DNA of 64,000 bases. It comes from Acanthacorydalis orientalis. Its lineage: Eukaryota > Arthropoda > Insecta > Megaloptera > Corydalidae. The translations under genes and the position numbers were made by a program. This document shows positions 33,954 to 47,870 of this stretch, in pieces (the stretch's first letter is position 1; every line of letters starts with the position of its first letter). The stretch lies in contig CM068316.1 in the NCBI GenBank assembly GCA_034766995.1, positions 21,364,090 through 21,428,089 of the forward strand, written 5' to 3'. The notes beneath the pieces were generated by a model. The model did not search any database and was not told the DNA's origin. It saw nothing but the letters and a program-made list of their open reading frames with translations.

Positions 33954-34980
33954 TAATATATATATACTCGTATATATATTATACACAAATAATATTCTAT
34001 GTTTTTAACAAAAAATCTAATTTGTTTAACAGTAAAATTTTTAAACATTAGAAAGTTATATTAAATTATATGACAATTAGTTCAGTTTCTAAAATTAATA
34101 TAAATTATTTTTTTATTATTTTTATTTTTTTTAATTTATGTGTGAGAAAATCATTTCTTTGAAATTTTATAAAAAAAAATTAGAATAAGAGTACATAGTT
34201 TCTTTTTATGTCTTAAAATATAAATATTTTATACATACCATCTATTTGTATATATATATATATATAAATATATAGAAAAGAGTGCCTTATATTCAACAGC
34301 TTGATTTATTATTATTAATCATTTTTAATAGCGCTCTAAACGGAAACAATGAGATAATTACGAACAATTATAAAAAATAATTACATTATTCGCTAATTTC
34401 CTTTCTTGATTTCAAGCAATGTTGAATTGAAGTTCTATAAAAGATTACTTTAACTTCATTGTGTTATATAAAATCGAGGTCAGCGAAGCACATCTGTCTC
34501 GCAGCTGCGTTTGTAACCATCTTTCTTAAATAAACTTTATGTGAAAAAATAAAAGGATTTATCAAAATGAGCAGATATTATCATCACTGCACTGTTCTTT
34601 TTATACGTTTTGTAAAATTACAATTACATTTAATACGTTTAGTACACTTTCTATTCGTTCCATGTAAACATAAATTTCAATTAGTGAAAATAAACATTTA
34701 AAAAATATTTGATGGCCTTAATAATGGTCGCATAAAACGGAGATAATTAATATTTATGAAAATATAAAATTATTTTTTCTTATTATGTGAAAATGCGATA
34801 TAAATATAAGTGGTTTTTATCTAATAGTATGTATCAGACACATTAAGTAAAATATAATTATTTATTTATCTTTCTATTTTGAACTTACTTATAGCAAATT
34901 TTTAACATCATTCTTGTAAACACAAAACATATGATTATTTTTTAATAAAGTATATATTTTTTAAATACACACACACACAC

Positions 34981-35037
<57 letters not shown>

Positions 35038-35229
35038 GAATGAATATATTTACATGTATCCGAGGTACATAATGATCTATTACAAAGGTGGTTGGTGTTA
35101 TTTTAGATGTGCTTATTTTTATAATACAGTTTTACAATTTAAATAGTAATAATTATTAGTTTGAATACTAAGATAATAGTTAAATAATAAAATAGTACAG
35201 TAATGTATAATAGTATTAGAGAATAATAT
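33954..35229. other. AT-rich stretch with short repeats
   Basis: It contains small (TA)n tracts (33957-33980, 34249-34272) and a (CA)n(TA)n compound tract at 34969-35034. 34460-34530 has a TATATAAAA box about 20 bp before a GC-richer GAGGTCAGCGAAGC patch, but no gene can be supported there. Confidence 0.4.
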
Positions 35230-35765
35230 GAAGTATAGTTTATTCATTTAGACAGAATGACAGAAGTTTCAAGGCTGAAGTTATGTAATAAAATATATTC
35301 TTTGCTTCACTTTTGGTCTTTATGAGCATTATGTTTGGAAATTGGTTAACTTGTATGAAACTCTTCCTATATGGCTCATATTGCGGGCACGCACTTAATA
35401 GGTGTTAGATTGTTTCATTCACATTTAAATTACACATTAGGCACTTCTCCGTTTCACATATTTTATGGGCAATTCTTTTATTGCTATTATAGTAAATTTC
35501 GCGCCCCGCAAGTCTTATTTGAGCTATAGTTCTGATGTATTTAGTGGTCTGTTAAATTTTAAGTATAACTCGCAATCTAGAAAAGTAGGATTCTTTATTG
35601 TTTTGCATAGAGTGCTGTATATCGAATTTTCTAAGCGTTCGATACCGTTTCTTATGCTCTCTTCAGATATATTGTTCACTATTCTTTCTATGTAACTCGT
35701 TATTTCTGTAGAGTTTTGGTTGGTCCATAGTCACAAGAATTCATATTTATCTAACGTATTCTGAA
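35230..35765 (-). pseudogene. LINE ORF2 C-terminal remnant
   Basis: Minus-strand translation, in nearly one frame, gives RTIAQIRLAGREIYYN, NKRIAHKICETEKCLMCNLN and HLLSACPQYEPYRKSFIQV. The IAQ.RL...I and C..C...E...H.L..CP.Y...R patterns are typical of the C-terminal region of Jockey/CR1-group non-LTR retrotransposons, after the reverse transcriptase. The zinc-knuckle Cys/His residues are present. A stop replaces one residue before HLLSACP. Reverse transcriptase proper is not in the window here. It ends against (TA)n DNA on the right. Confidence 0.72.
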
Positions 35766-35801
35766 TCTGGGTACACTAATTGTATTTAGGTAGATTGTTT
35801 G

Positions 35802-35802
<1 letters not shown>

Positions 35803-35868
<66 letters not shown>
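35803..35868. repeat. (TA)n microsatellite
   Basis: Abuts the left end of the next mariner. Confidence 0.95.
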
Positions 35869-35869
<1 letters not shown>

Positions 35870-35874
35870 ATATA

Positions 35875-36916
35875 TTAGGTCATTAAATATTAAATGTCCG
35901 ATTTTGAATCAAAAATTTATTTTATTATATCTCAAACAAGAAACAGTACAATTAATCAAAGTATGCGCCTAAACTATCGACACAATTTTGCCATCTTAAA
36001 GGTAACTTGTTTATACCAGTAGTGAAGAAGCCTGGGGAACAAATGGTGTTGAAATCGCGAAAGGCATTTTCCACAGCTTGTTAAGAATTGAATATTTTTC
36101 CTTGCAAGAAGTAGTCCAAAGCCTGGAAGACATGATAGTCAGTTGGTGCAAGATCTGGTGAATACAGTGATTGACAGATAGTTTCCAAGTCCAGCTCCTG
36201 TAGTTTGAGCAGCGTTATATCTGTGACATGTGGTCGAGCGTTGACATGCAATAGGATTGACCTGTCTTTATTAACCAATCTCGGCTGCTTAACCTCAAGC
36301 ATCCTCATCATTTCGTCCAATTGGTTGCAGTAGGCATTCGCTGAATTGACCAGGTTTGATGAAGCTGTAGTGGATAATGCTAGCGCTGGACCACCAAACA
36401 GACACCATTAGATTTTTTTGACGATTATTGAGTTTTGGACTGTGTTTCAATACTTCATCTTTATCCAACCATTGTGCCGAATTCTTGTTATTAACAAAAA
36501 AATCTATTTTTCATCACACGTAACAATACGGTGTAGAAATGGTTCGTCTTTATGTCGTGACATCAAAGAAAGACAAGCTTCGAGAAGATTTCTCTTCTGA
36601 CATTCGTTTAATTCATGCGGAACCTATCTATCCAGCTTCATTTCCTTTCCATTTTTTTACAAATGGTCTTATTTTTTGAATAGTAAATTCAACCCTTGCT
36701 GCTAATTCACGTGTGGTTCGAGATGGATTTCCACTAGAGCTTTCAGCTCATCATTATCCACCTTGATCTCAAGTCGCCTATGTGGCTCATTTTCAAGGAT
36801 AAAATCACCAGAACGAAACTTATCAAACCATCGACGTACTGTCCATTCATTAGCCACATGCTTCGCAAACACTTTGTTTATATTTCCAGCTGTCTGTACT
36901 ACATTCGTTCCACGAC

Positions 36917-36917
<1 letters not shown>
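35875..36917 (-). mobile_element. Mariner, fourth lineage, 5' end lost in (TA)n
   Basis: The left end is TTAGGTCATTAAATATTAAA, next to (TA)n. Minus-strand pieces: C-terminal/catalytic frame 36081-36320 (RSILLHVNARPHVTDITLLK, QSLYSPDLAPTDYHVFQALD), and the HTH at 36702-36907 ([50 protein letters not shown]). The second catalytic Asp in LLHDNARPH is Val here, so this copy is dead. The frame upstream of RRGTN, where LYEF should be, dissolves into 124 bp of TA repeats, and no right end repeat was found beyond. Confidence 0.85.
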
Positions 36918-37040
<123 letters not shown>

Positions 37041-37604
37041 ATAGTGCCAAATCTCCAATAAATTTATAAAAATTCTTCATTTTCTGCACACAAGATGATT
37101 TGTGCATTCCATGTCCCATTATTTTTTAATAAATAATACTTCCATCATATTTCTCAATAACACATTTCCCAAAAAAAGTTTCCTTGCATTTTTGATCAAT
37201 TTAATCTTATAAGTCATCTTTCCCTATGAAATATATATAAATTAAAATTAAAAATATTTAAATTGAAAGTCTCCTAATAAAATCTTTATTGTAAAAATAT
37301 ATCTTCACTAACACTAACAATCTTTTTCATTAAATTGTTAAATCGTTTTTAATAATATAATGGTAATTTTATTGAAAATCACATTAATCTACAACTAAAA
37401 AATAATTGTATACTTAATTGTTATTGAATATAATAAATATCTAAAACTAATTTCATACTACGTACAACAGTATTATATATTTATTCCTTCAGGAAATATC
37501 AATAAATAGAAAAGTTTTGATCTTCCCGTACATCATATTCTACAGAATAGAACAAATATATTATTTTTAGAATATTTTTGATACATGTTATTATTTATTC
37601 ATAT

Positions 37605-37607
<3 letters not shown>
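37041..37607. other. AT-rich stretch, no feature recognised
   Basis: No match to the mariner 5' end was seen. Confidence 0.4.

Positions 37608-37660
<53 letters not shown>
37608..37660. repeat. (TA)n microsatellite
   Basis: ATACATACA prefix, then pure TA. Confidence 0.95.
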
Positions 37661-37662
<2 letters not shown>

Positions 37663-37706
37663 TATTAATAATAAGCAGGACAAATGTGGTTTTTTATATA
37701 TAAAGT

Positions 37707-37821
<115 letters not shown>

Positions 37822-37837
37822 TATATGTGTGTATGAG

Positions 37838-37905
37838 AGCGGTTTGAAAGTAATTTGGTTCGATATTAGAAACAACGGCTTCAGCTTCAAAATGTATTTT
37901 ATTTT
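37838..37905 (-). mobile_element. Solo mariner left end
   Basis: GAGAGCGGTTTGAAAGTAAT, then GGTTCGATATTAGAAAC and GGCTTCAGCTTCAAAATGTA match the left end of the mariner at 28591. Similarity stops after about 70 bp. It follows a (TA)n tract. Confidence 0.7.
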
Positions 37906-37939
37906 TTAGCATAATTCGTTGCAATAATTTATCTACAAG

Positions 37940-38142
37940 AATGTTTATATAGACATACTTAACATATATATTCTATATATAAATCCATGACATCGACTTA
38001 TTTACTTGAGACGTGGCTTCTATGACCCAAATATTTTTGTTGCTTCATTCGGTTACATATACATGCTTATAATTGACCAAGTGGACGAACGTAGTGAACT
38101 GAGGGTTGATGAATGCAGCAAGTGGGAGGCGAAGCCCCCTAG
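37940..38142 (+). mobile_element. Helitron-like 3' end
   Basis: Shares with 43190-43421 the words TATAGACATACTTAAC, CATGACATCGACTTATTTA, GCTTATAATTGACCAAGTGG and the terminus GGCGAAGCCCCCTAG, followed by T. A short GGC-GAA-GCC hairpin just before a CTAG terminus and insertion before T are Helitron features. There is no helicase/Rep coding here, so it would be non-autonomous. Confidence 0.62.
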
Positions 38143-39729
<1,587 letters not shown>

Positions 39730-40075
39730 ATTTGCTACAAACAGCATGGAAAACTAACAAAAGTAGTGCGCTTGTTACAAGACAATGCATCAGTTCACAC
39801 CATTACTGTTTTTCAAGTCACTATTCGCGAGTGGCTTCCATCGATTTAATCATCCACCCTACAGTCCAGACATGCCCCCTATTGATTATTACTATTTTAG
39901 AAATTTGAAAAAATATTTACCTGGACAGCATTTTAATCATGACAATGAACTGAAACAACGGTAACTGATCACTTTAACACGAAAACGGAAGATTATTTTT
40001 ATAAGGATACAGAATTTCTAATTGAGCGCTTTAAAATATATTGAAGTTAAAGGGAATTATATAAAAAAATAGTAG
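39730..40075 (+). pseudogene. Mariner/Tc1-type transposase C-terminal remnant
   Basis: Frames give LTKVVRLLQDNASVHT (second Asp region), then in another frame FNHPPYSPDMPPIDYYYF with RNLKKYLPGQHFNHDNELKQ (third Asp region), and TDHFNTKTEDYFYKD, LIERFKIY and VKGNYIKK at the C-terminus. This is the standard order for a mariner-like C-terminus, interrupted by shifts. It differs from all other mariners in this window. No end repeats were recognised. Confidence 0.75.
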
Positions 40076-40607
40076 AATCTTGTTTTTTTTTTATTTACAT
40101 TCCTTCCTATCTAGTCGGACCATTTGTTGCTACCATCGTACTATAATATTTATTTTTATCTTCAACGTCTAAATGACCTTTTTATTCCTAGATTCCTCTA
40201 TAAAAGAATCTTAGCATTCACTACTTTCAAGTTTAAAGGATTGAATATTAACTTATGATCCCATTTTATAACAACTTTTTATTCTATATAATATAATTAA
40301 CGAGCCAAATAAATTCACTCCTCTCATATGCTTATTATTTATCATTACTTGAATTACATACAACATCGATTTCTTCATTTTACTTTTTACACATATTTGT
40401 AATTTAGAGTAGAATATTTCTAGAAAAATTAACATGACATGAAAATAATTTAGAAAATTAACATGCTTATTATACATAAAAATAAGAAATACAAATAAGG
40501 CATTTGTAATAATAAATAAACTATTATCAAAATAATAGTTAAAATGTAAGTTGGAATTAATATAATTAAATTATTACAACCCAACATGACATGTCTCAGA
40601 GATAATT
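40076..40607. other. AT-rich stretch, no feature recognised
   Basis: Two minus-strand frames (40253-40477 and the right half of 40450-40653) lack any motif. Confidence 0.4.
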
Positions 40608-40611
40608 TTAA

Positions 40612-40779
40612 CCCTTTGAACTCAGGGAATATTTTCACTTTTCCGTCCGCCAACGCGATAATTATAAATATACTTTTTTGTCGTGAAAAATTTAAGATTA
40701 CTTTTTAGGTGAAAAATAAAAACAAATTTATCATTTATACATAAATTAAAATAGATAAATCTTTCAATTTAGCGTCTAA

Positions 40780-40848
<69 letters not shown>

Positions 40849-41046
40849 TCTCGTCATAACTGCTGCCAAATTCAATATTTTTATTAACTTTCTTTTTGAT
40901 TTCATCCATTGTGGTAAGCGCAAAAAAATAAATTATATTTCTAGAAAAATGTAACTGATCATCTTGTGGAACAAACGTTTAAATGTCAGCCGTGTTGGCA
41001 TTTCAAGGTATCGGAATAAATGTCATGGCATTCCGAGCGCAAAGGG
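40612..41046 (-). mobile_element. piggyBac-like MITE, 435 bp
   Basis: Ends CCCTTTGAACTC and, reverse-complemented, CCCTTTGCGCTC. TTAA precedes the left end (40608-40611), and TTCA, a one-base change, follows the right end. A 63-bp (TA)n tract lies inside at 40784-40846. On the minus strand a Met near 40911 opens MDEIKKKVNKNIEFGSSYDE, possibly the start of a lost transposase, running into the TA tract. Confidence 0.78.
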
Positions 41047-42664
41047 TTCATATATTAGAAAAAACTCAAAAATTGTAAAAAGAACAACATACTATATAAA
41101 AATTTATATTAAAAAACACTTTATAAATACTGAAAAAAATTAATTTTCTTTAATTGACAAAAGAATAAAAAATATGACACTTAATATATGTAACGCAACT
41201 GTAAAGACAGACATGCTTATTACATTCAAATAGACTTAATCCGCTGGAAATAATGAAATTAAAAATTTAGGCTAGTTTCCAAATCGATATCTTAAAATAA
41301 AATTGTCATATTAAAGAATGAAACTAACACAAATAAAAATAAACAATATATAGCTTTTTACTCTAAATTAACAATAATCTATAAGAATTAATGTAAAATA
41401 ATTTCATTTTTTTAAAAAAATATATAATAATTAATGAATAAGAACTTTAAAAATCATAGAACTTTTACAAAAATTAATCCTAAATTTGATAATGGTAAAA
41501 ATGTTTCAGTCAGGTGTTGGAAAAATATGATAGTACATAATATAAATTTCCAGCATATGATTTTTTTAACCTTGCCGGAGAAGGGGAAAGTGTGCTAAAA
41601 ATGTTTAACAAATATTTTTCGATTAATTGGACATTCTTTTTTCGTAAACAAAGTAATAATTGCAAATTTGTCGGTTACAAGAAAAAATATGTTAATCAGA
41701 TTAGCCATTAGAAATTTCACATCTATCTGATATATTGTAAAAAATCGTTAATGATATTCGGAAAACATACATCTCTTGAAGAGAAACATATGACTGGAAG
41801 CGTAAAAATTAATTACAATTGAAAATTTGTAGAAACAATATAACTGTTCAGTGTGAAAAATTTTGAAACAATCAAGTGTGCATAAAACGGTTTCACGTCG
41901 GTCACATCATGTAGAGTCTCAAAATTTTTTTTTGCATCTTCTTCCAATGATGAACTTTTGGAAAAAAATATTATTCAACTTAATTCTCAGCTTCACAATT
42001 TTTATAGGGTTTAAAATAAAAAAAACACGTGATTTTTATGAATTATGAACGACCATAATTTTTTAATGAAAGAAAGGCTTATAAATTTAGTCTTATTACA
42101 AAGAAGTTATTGATCTTTAAATATATTATCCAAAAGATAACGCTCTGAGACCATAGTTTCTTCAGAAAACGTCAATGAATTCCTAGAACCACGACCGGCT
42201 TCAAACGTTTAAAACTAAAAACTATCTTAATTTTTTTACCGAAGCATAACAAATCCCTCCAAACCAATTTATATATGCATGTACGTATTACAGATATGAA
42301 AATATGTGTACATATTTCATTAAAATTTGTTTATTCAAAAATCAATTATTCAGAAAATTAGTATACCTAGTATATGACATTAATTTTTACAATGTAGCGC
42401 AAACGAATCATTGTGCTTTGACCATATAAATTCCATGAAATTTAATAAATATACAGCCCGCAACTAAATTTCGTAACAGATCGTCGTTAATTTTAATTGA
42501 TTTACAAACCATGAAGTAATTTCATTACTGCAGGATCGCATTCCCCTTTGAATTACCTTCTATGTAAACACAATACACACATTCATTAAACTGAAAATAT
42601 TTTTTTTTTCAATTTAATGAATATAATTTGTCAATTGTTTATTCGGAAAAGTTAAAATAGTAAT
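41047..42664. other. AT-rich stretch, no supported gene
   Basis: Nothing recognisable in 1.6 kb, apart from a 61-codon plus-strand frame at 41863-42048 without motif. Confidence 0.4.
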
Positions 42665-42674
42665 TGTATGTATG

Positions 42675-42712
<38 letters not shown>
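42665..42712. repeat. (TA)n microsatellite
   Basis: GTATGTATGTATATG prefix, then about 19 TA units. Confidence 0.9.
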
Positions 42713-42714
<2 letters not shown>

Positions 42715-42854
42715 GTATTTTTAAAGTGTGTTCCAATAAAATCAACAATAAAACAATATAACCATTTTTTTATTTTAATTTCAAAACTCACAAATTTTAC
42801 GATTTTATTTTACGATTTATTTATTTGTGTATAATTTGTTAATTTATGTTATTT

Positions 42855-42950
42855 GTTAGAGGGAAGCGAGCCTTACCGAGTGAGGGGGGTGAAGTTCCAC
42901 CGGAGATTGGTGAGCACAGCAAGCAACGAGCGGTGGTCCCTTGTGTGTGT
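42855..42950. repeat. GC-richer patch, Helitron-like wording
   Basis: GAGGGAAGCGAGCCTTACCG, AGGGGGGTGAAG and GGTGAGCACAGCAAGCAACG recall the GCGAGCGCAGTGAGCATGAG segment of the Helitron-like end at 43421. It lies between AT-rich DNA and a (TG)n(TA)n tract (42943-43007). No CTAG terminus is visible. Confidence 0.45.
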
Positions 42951-42971
42951 GTGTATATATATATATACATG

Positions 42972-43013
<42 letters not shown>

Positions 43014-43189
43014 GACAGATAGAAATAGATGAATAAATATAAATGGCTTACGATTTTATGCAAAATAAAAAATATAAAATCATAAATTTAATATACAATG
43101 CCTGAGGCTAAAAAATATTTGACATATCCTTCTACATATATAAAATTAAAATTGTTCACAAAAAACTTATGAGAGAATATTTACATAGG

Positions 43190-43198
43190 CATACTAAC

Positions 43199-43283
<85 letters not shown>

Positions 43284-43421
43284 AATTCATGACGTCGCCT
43301 TATTTATTTATGATGTGACTTCTACGATACCAAAATATGTTTATTGTATCATTCGTTTACATGTGCATGCTTATAATTGACAAATGGGCGAGCGCAGTGA
43401 GCATGAGGCGAAGTCCCCTAG
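43190..43421 (+). mobile_element. Helitron-like 3' end, second copy
   Basis: GGCATACTAACATATA, then an 80-bp (TA)n/(TACA) tract (43200-43282), then TTCATGACGTCGCCTTATTT, GCATGCTTATAATTGACAAA and the terminus GGCGAAGTCCCCTAG followed by T. It is colinear with 37940-38142. The difference in TA-tract length accounts for most of the size difference. Confidence 0.62.
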
Positions 43422-44069
43422 TAAAACAATAAAAAAGATTTCCGATTTAAAATGAATTATGCGATAAATAATACTATTCTTTACATTTTAAATTATAATA
43501 AATTTACAACATAAATAATATATCTATATAAAAATAATTTTCATTTACACTTTCACAATAACTTTTTCTTCTCCTTTAAAAGTCTAACGTGTTTTCAAAA
43601 ACATACAATTACTCTTGTTCTTATTATATCCAATATTCTTTTTATTTTCCAACAATTAAAACAAGCAAGTGAATTCGTTACTTTTCACCCATATTAAACC
43701 CGCGATGTGACGTTTTCCGTCAAAAAATAAATTTAAAAATCAAACAGCAGATCTGTAAAAATGTTTTTTTAATATTAGATGAATAGGTAACATAATTTAA
43801 TTAGATGAAATTGTTGTAAATTATTCAATAAAATTTGCCAAAACGTACCTTTATTAGAAATTTATTATAGAAGTCGATAATATAATATGCTAATTTATTT
43901 AAAATTTAATTTATTTTTATTGAAATTAGAAGAGTATCTGTTTTTACAAGTTCATTCAACGACAGAAAATAATTTCTTATGCTGCTAAAATAATTTCGAA
44001 AATGTTTTTTTTTTTAATATTGGTAATCCACTACAATTTTTTGACGAAACCATTACAACTGAGAGTTAT
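43422..44069. other. AT-rich stretch, no feature recognised
   Basis: No ORF or repeat boundary recognised. Confidence 0.4.
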
Positions 44070-44443
44070 TGTTAATAAATCGACAAAATACACCAATAAC
44101 TGTGACGTCTGGTCCCTGCACTGGTCAATCGAAAAGGTCAAATCATGCTGCACGACAATGCACAACCACATGTCACACTATTGGCCCTCCAAAAATTGAA
44201 TTAACTGGGCTATGAAACATTGCCTCATCCACCATATTTCCCAGATGTCTCACCAACAGATTATCACTTATTCAAGCATTTCGACAACTTTTTACAGCAC
44301 CAGAATAATTAAACTTGTAATTAATTTGCAAAAATGTGTTGATTTAATGGTGCTTATTTCGATTAATAAAATTAATTATCATCTGAGAAAAATATACATA
44401 ATTTTGAAGCTCATAAATCACAATTATTCTTCTACCAACCTAA
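44070..44443 (+). mobile_element. Mariner 3' fragment
   Basis: In changing frames: GQIMLHDNAQPHVTLLALQK (second catalytic Asp), GYETLPHPPYFPDVSPTDYH with LFKHFDNFLQHQ (third Asp), then a jump near 44315 to QKCVDLMVLISINK, the C-terminus. It closes with the 3' end repeat TTCTTCTACCAACCTAA. About the last third of a mariner related to the one at 9822, with a small deletion before the C-terminus. Confidence 0.82.
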
Positions 44444-45334
44444 TAAAATGTACTGCATCAAATATTTATTATTAGACAAGGTGTTTTATTACCACGGTTG
44501 AACCACTAATATTTAAGAAGAGTAGTGTGTTAGGATATATATATATTTACAAAACGCAAACGCGAAAATGATAAAAAATAATCTAGAATGAAATTTATAT
44601 TTTAAAAAAAAAATTAATTTAATCTAAACTTTACGACTTATATAAATTAGATTCATCCTTCTAATAACAGTTTTATTATAAAAATGCTAATTTTTTTATA
44701 AAAGTAATAATATCTAAAGAAAATTAAAATGGTTTAAAATTAATCATAAAACCTTAAGGAAACTTAATAAACTTATTACAAACGTAAACCAAATTACATT
44801 AAAAAATAATATTATTGTAATAAAATCATAATACAATACTAATAACAATAAAAGTCATATTCAAAAGCCTCTAATTACTTACTGTTTGAAGCAACTGCCC
44901 CTGTCATCCTGTCATGAAGCTGGATATGTTTATAAATAAATTTTAGTTTTGTTGTAAACGTACATTAATATTTAACGATTCATTTCATAGCACAAATATT
45001 TCTAAGAACATTGTCAATTATTTCATTCAGGTGATTAAAATTAAATTTTAATTTTTCAAACAATTTTATGAGAAATAAAAAAAAATATTCCATTGTCTAA
45101 ATGTAAAAAGCACTTGTTCTATAAAGTATTTAACACAAAATACACATATACATAATTTTGACAGACATGTTTGAATTACGCAAAGATTTCTTAGAATATG
45201 TGAATTAATTTAATTTATAAAGATTTTAAAAATACAAATTAAAAAAACAACAAAAATGGATATATATATATATAGAAAGAGATAGACAATTCCTCTTAGG
45301 CTCTTACAGAAAAATATTAAAAAAACATATTATC
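44444..45334. other. AT-rich stretch, no feature recognised
   Basis: Nothing supportable. Confidence 0.4.
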
Positions 45335-45476
45335 CCCCATTTATTATTTAATTTCAATTGTATTTTAATATTTAATTGAACTAAAATACTAAATTAAAAA
45401 TAACATGACTTTTCTTAACTCCTTTTCCGCCCCCTTTTAATACTTCGATGTGGAATCCTAAATTGAATCACCTATA
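45335..45476 (-). repeat. Half copy of fold-back MITE family
   Basis: Reverse-complemented it reads GTGATTCAATTTAGGATTCC, then CGAAGTATTAAAAGGGGGCG and TTAATTTAGTATTTTAGTTC, matching one arm and the loop of 3613-3812. Confidence 0.7.
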
Positions 45477-46294
45477 TAACGATTTTTTTCTATTTACATG
45501 GGAAAATACAACTTTTCAGAATATCGATCCATCTTAAACCGCTGACTCAGAAGTTATACATTCAAAATTTACATAATACAACCCGCACGTGATTTTGTTT
45601 CAATTTACTATTGTCACAATCTTTTTGAATAAACGTTATTTTACATCTATATTTATTGATTATTTTAAATGAATTCTATAAGAAGAATAGGATGGCTACA
45701 TAACGTGATAAAATTTATATATAGTTTTTAATATACAAATATATAGTTTTTTAAGCCTTAATATTGAGCTGAAATGAATATTCGATTGAATATTGTAAGA
45801 TTGAATTAATTTCAGTGTTATTTGTAAAATGATAGGATATAATTGCAAGTTTAAATTTTTATCAAATATGATTTTTAATTACTTTTATGAGATTTAATTT
45901 AAAATTAAAAATTATATTTTTTTACTGTTTCCTTTTAAAAAAAATCTAATTACCGTATTTACCTGTATGAATTTGTTCCATCATTGATAATGAATTTTTA
46001 AATTACTGTTGTAATACCTCAGATTAAAATATCTGATCAAAATATGTGTTCCATATATCGAATCAATTTGGATAGATAGAACAAATATATTTATATATAT
46101 ACTATATATTTATTATTATATATACTATATATATATTATATATTTATATATATATCAAGATTTCTTTTTTTCGAAACTAGAAAATTTCATAAAAGTCTAA
46201 ACGTTGTGATGATTTAATTATCTCTACTTAAATTCTAAATGAAACATAACAAATAACGTATTTAAATATTTTTGGAAATTTCCCCCTCCCTTTC
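45477..46294. other. AT-rich stretch, no feature recognised
   Basis: Holds only short ATATATAT runs (46090-46156). Confidence 0.4.
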
Positions 46295-46313
46295 TCTCAC
46301 TCTCTCTCTCTCT

Positions 46314-46374
<61 letters not shown>
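46295..46374. repeat. (TC)n-(TA)n compound microsatellite
   Basis: TCTCTCACTCTCTCTCTCTC then about 28 TA units. Confidence 0.95.
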
Positions 46375-46377
<3 letters not shown>

Positions 46378-46430
46378 CAATAATTAAAATATTTATCTAA
46401 TCACATTACTGTCATAAAAATTTATATTAA

Positions 46431-46789
46431 CACTTTGAATGTCACCGGTGACCGGCACTTAACTTACCTGTAGCATCGTGAGTGTCATCGTTGTCCGGTA
46501 ATACCAAGATTAGTAAAAACGTATAATTCAAGTAAATAGCAACACTTCTGAAATTTTCTGAAAAAAATAATGCACCATAAAACATCGAAGCGTCATCGAA
46601 AGTACTCATTCCAGAGCCGATGGGTGAAGGGTCATCGATGATCCCCACTCAGATAAATGCATAAAACATGATAATACAGTTCAAATTAACTGTTGTATAT
46701 TATATTTTACCACAATATCCATCGCACAACAAAAAATTCGTTACGGTGCCTTGAGCAAGTCACATAAAATTGATCCGGTATTCAACATG
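46431..46789. mobile_element. piggyBac-like MITE, 359 bp
   Basis: Perfect TTAA on both sides (46427-46430 and 46790-46793). Ends CACTTTGAAT and, reverse-complemented, CATGTTGAAT. The left interior has GTCACCGGTGACCGG, a palindromic word also seen in the MITE at 47871-48560. There is no transposase. Confidence 0.78.
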
Positions 46790-46939
46790 TTAAACAAAAT
46801 TAATATGAAAGAAATTAAAAAAATGACACTTTAGTTTCAGAAACGAACTCATTGATTTATTCAACTAATGTGTAAAATATCCACAAAAGCAATTATCATT
46901 AACAAACAAAATAACACTAGAACGATTTTTTGAATATTA

Positions 46940-47486
46940 TTAGGCTGGCCGAAAAATAATTGCAGTTTACGACGGTTTTAATATATGCAGTTTTTCATTT
47001 TCCTAGCTCTTTTAGAACTATTGGAAGACTAACGCTTAACTTTTGTGCAATCTCTCCAATTGTTGTGGGTGATTCTGATTCAACTACCACCTTCAGTTGG
47101 TCGTTATAAACTGAAGAAAGACGCCCGCGACCTTCTTCATCTTCAAGGCTCTCATTCCTAGCACAAAATTGTTGGAACCACCACTGCGCCGTACAGTACC
47201 CATACCAAAGCTTCGTTTTGTTTACAAGCAGTTTCTACTACTTTATCACCTGTTTTGAACTCTTACAAAAAATGCTCTTATTTGCTACTTTTCCTTCTTT
47301 AATTCAATAGCCGAATTTAAGGCAAAATTAATAATAAAACCAAAGTCGATGTTACCAAAATACAGACTAAACAATGCACTTTCAAATGATATTAACACGA
47401 ACAAAATTAAAGGATACTTTCATTGAAAAAAATTAAAGTTAGAATTCATAAAACGAAAACCTCAACTATTTTCCTACTCTTCTAAC
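46940..47486 (-). mobile_element. HTH-only mariner derivative, copy F
   Basis: Left end TTAGGCTGGCCGAAAAATAA. The HTH region on the minus strand is readable as NEFKTGDKVVETACKQ-like, then QQFCARNESLEDEEGRGRLS and VVVESESPTTIGEIAQKL. The right end is decayed (TTTTCCTACTCTTCTAACAA). It has the same HTH-to-3'-end layout as copies A to G. Confidence 0.8.
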
Positions 47487-47627
47487 AATAAACACCCCAA
47501 ACATGTTAATATTATAATTTTCAAAATGAACTCAAAAGTTCTTTTTTTACCTCACAAACCATGCCAAAATTTTTCTGATCTGAAAAATACTTAATAAATC
47601 ATTATTGGTTATTTTTGATGGTCACTT

Positions 47628-47790
47628 ATACCCATTATGATGGAAACGTAAAGCGCCACGGATGATAGCGTTTCCATCGAAATGCGTATAATTTATTGAA
47701 TATTTTTGATCAGAAAAAAAATTGTCTGGTTTATGGTGCAAGAAATAATTCATTTGTGAAAGTGAATTCAGCCACATCGAATGCAAAACA
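47628..47790. repeat. Dispersed hairpin repeat R-A, copy 1
   Basis: Shares TTTATTGAATATTTTTGATC, AGAA and ATTTGTGAAAGTGAATTCAG with the copies at 52100 and 58812. Contains a perfect 10-bp inverted pair GATGGAAACG (47639) and CGTTTCCATC (47669). Confidence 0.7.
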
Positions 47791-47870
47791 TCGAACATTG
47801 AGGATAATACATCAATTTTCAGGTGTTCAGTGTTCATCATTAGTGTTGAATTATACAATTCGTACATTAA

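Noticed and set aside
34460..34530. TATA-box-like promoter followed by a GC-richer patch
   Set aside because: TATATAAAA is expected by chance in such AT-rich DNA, and no transcript or ORF supports it.
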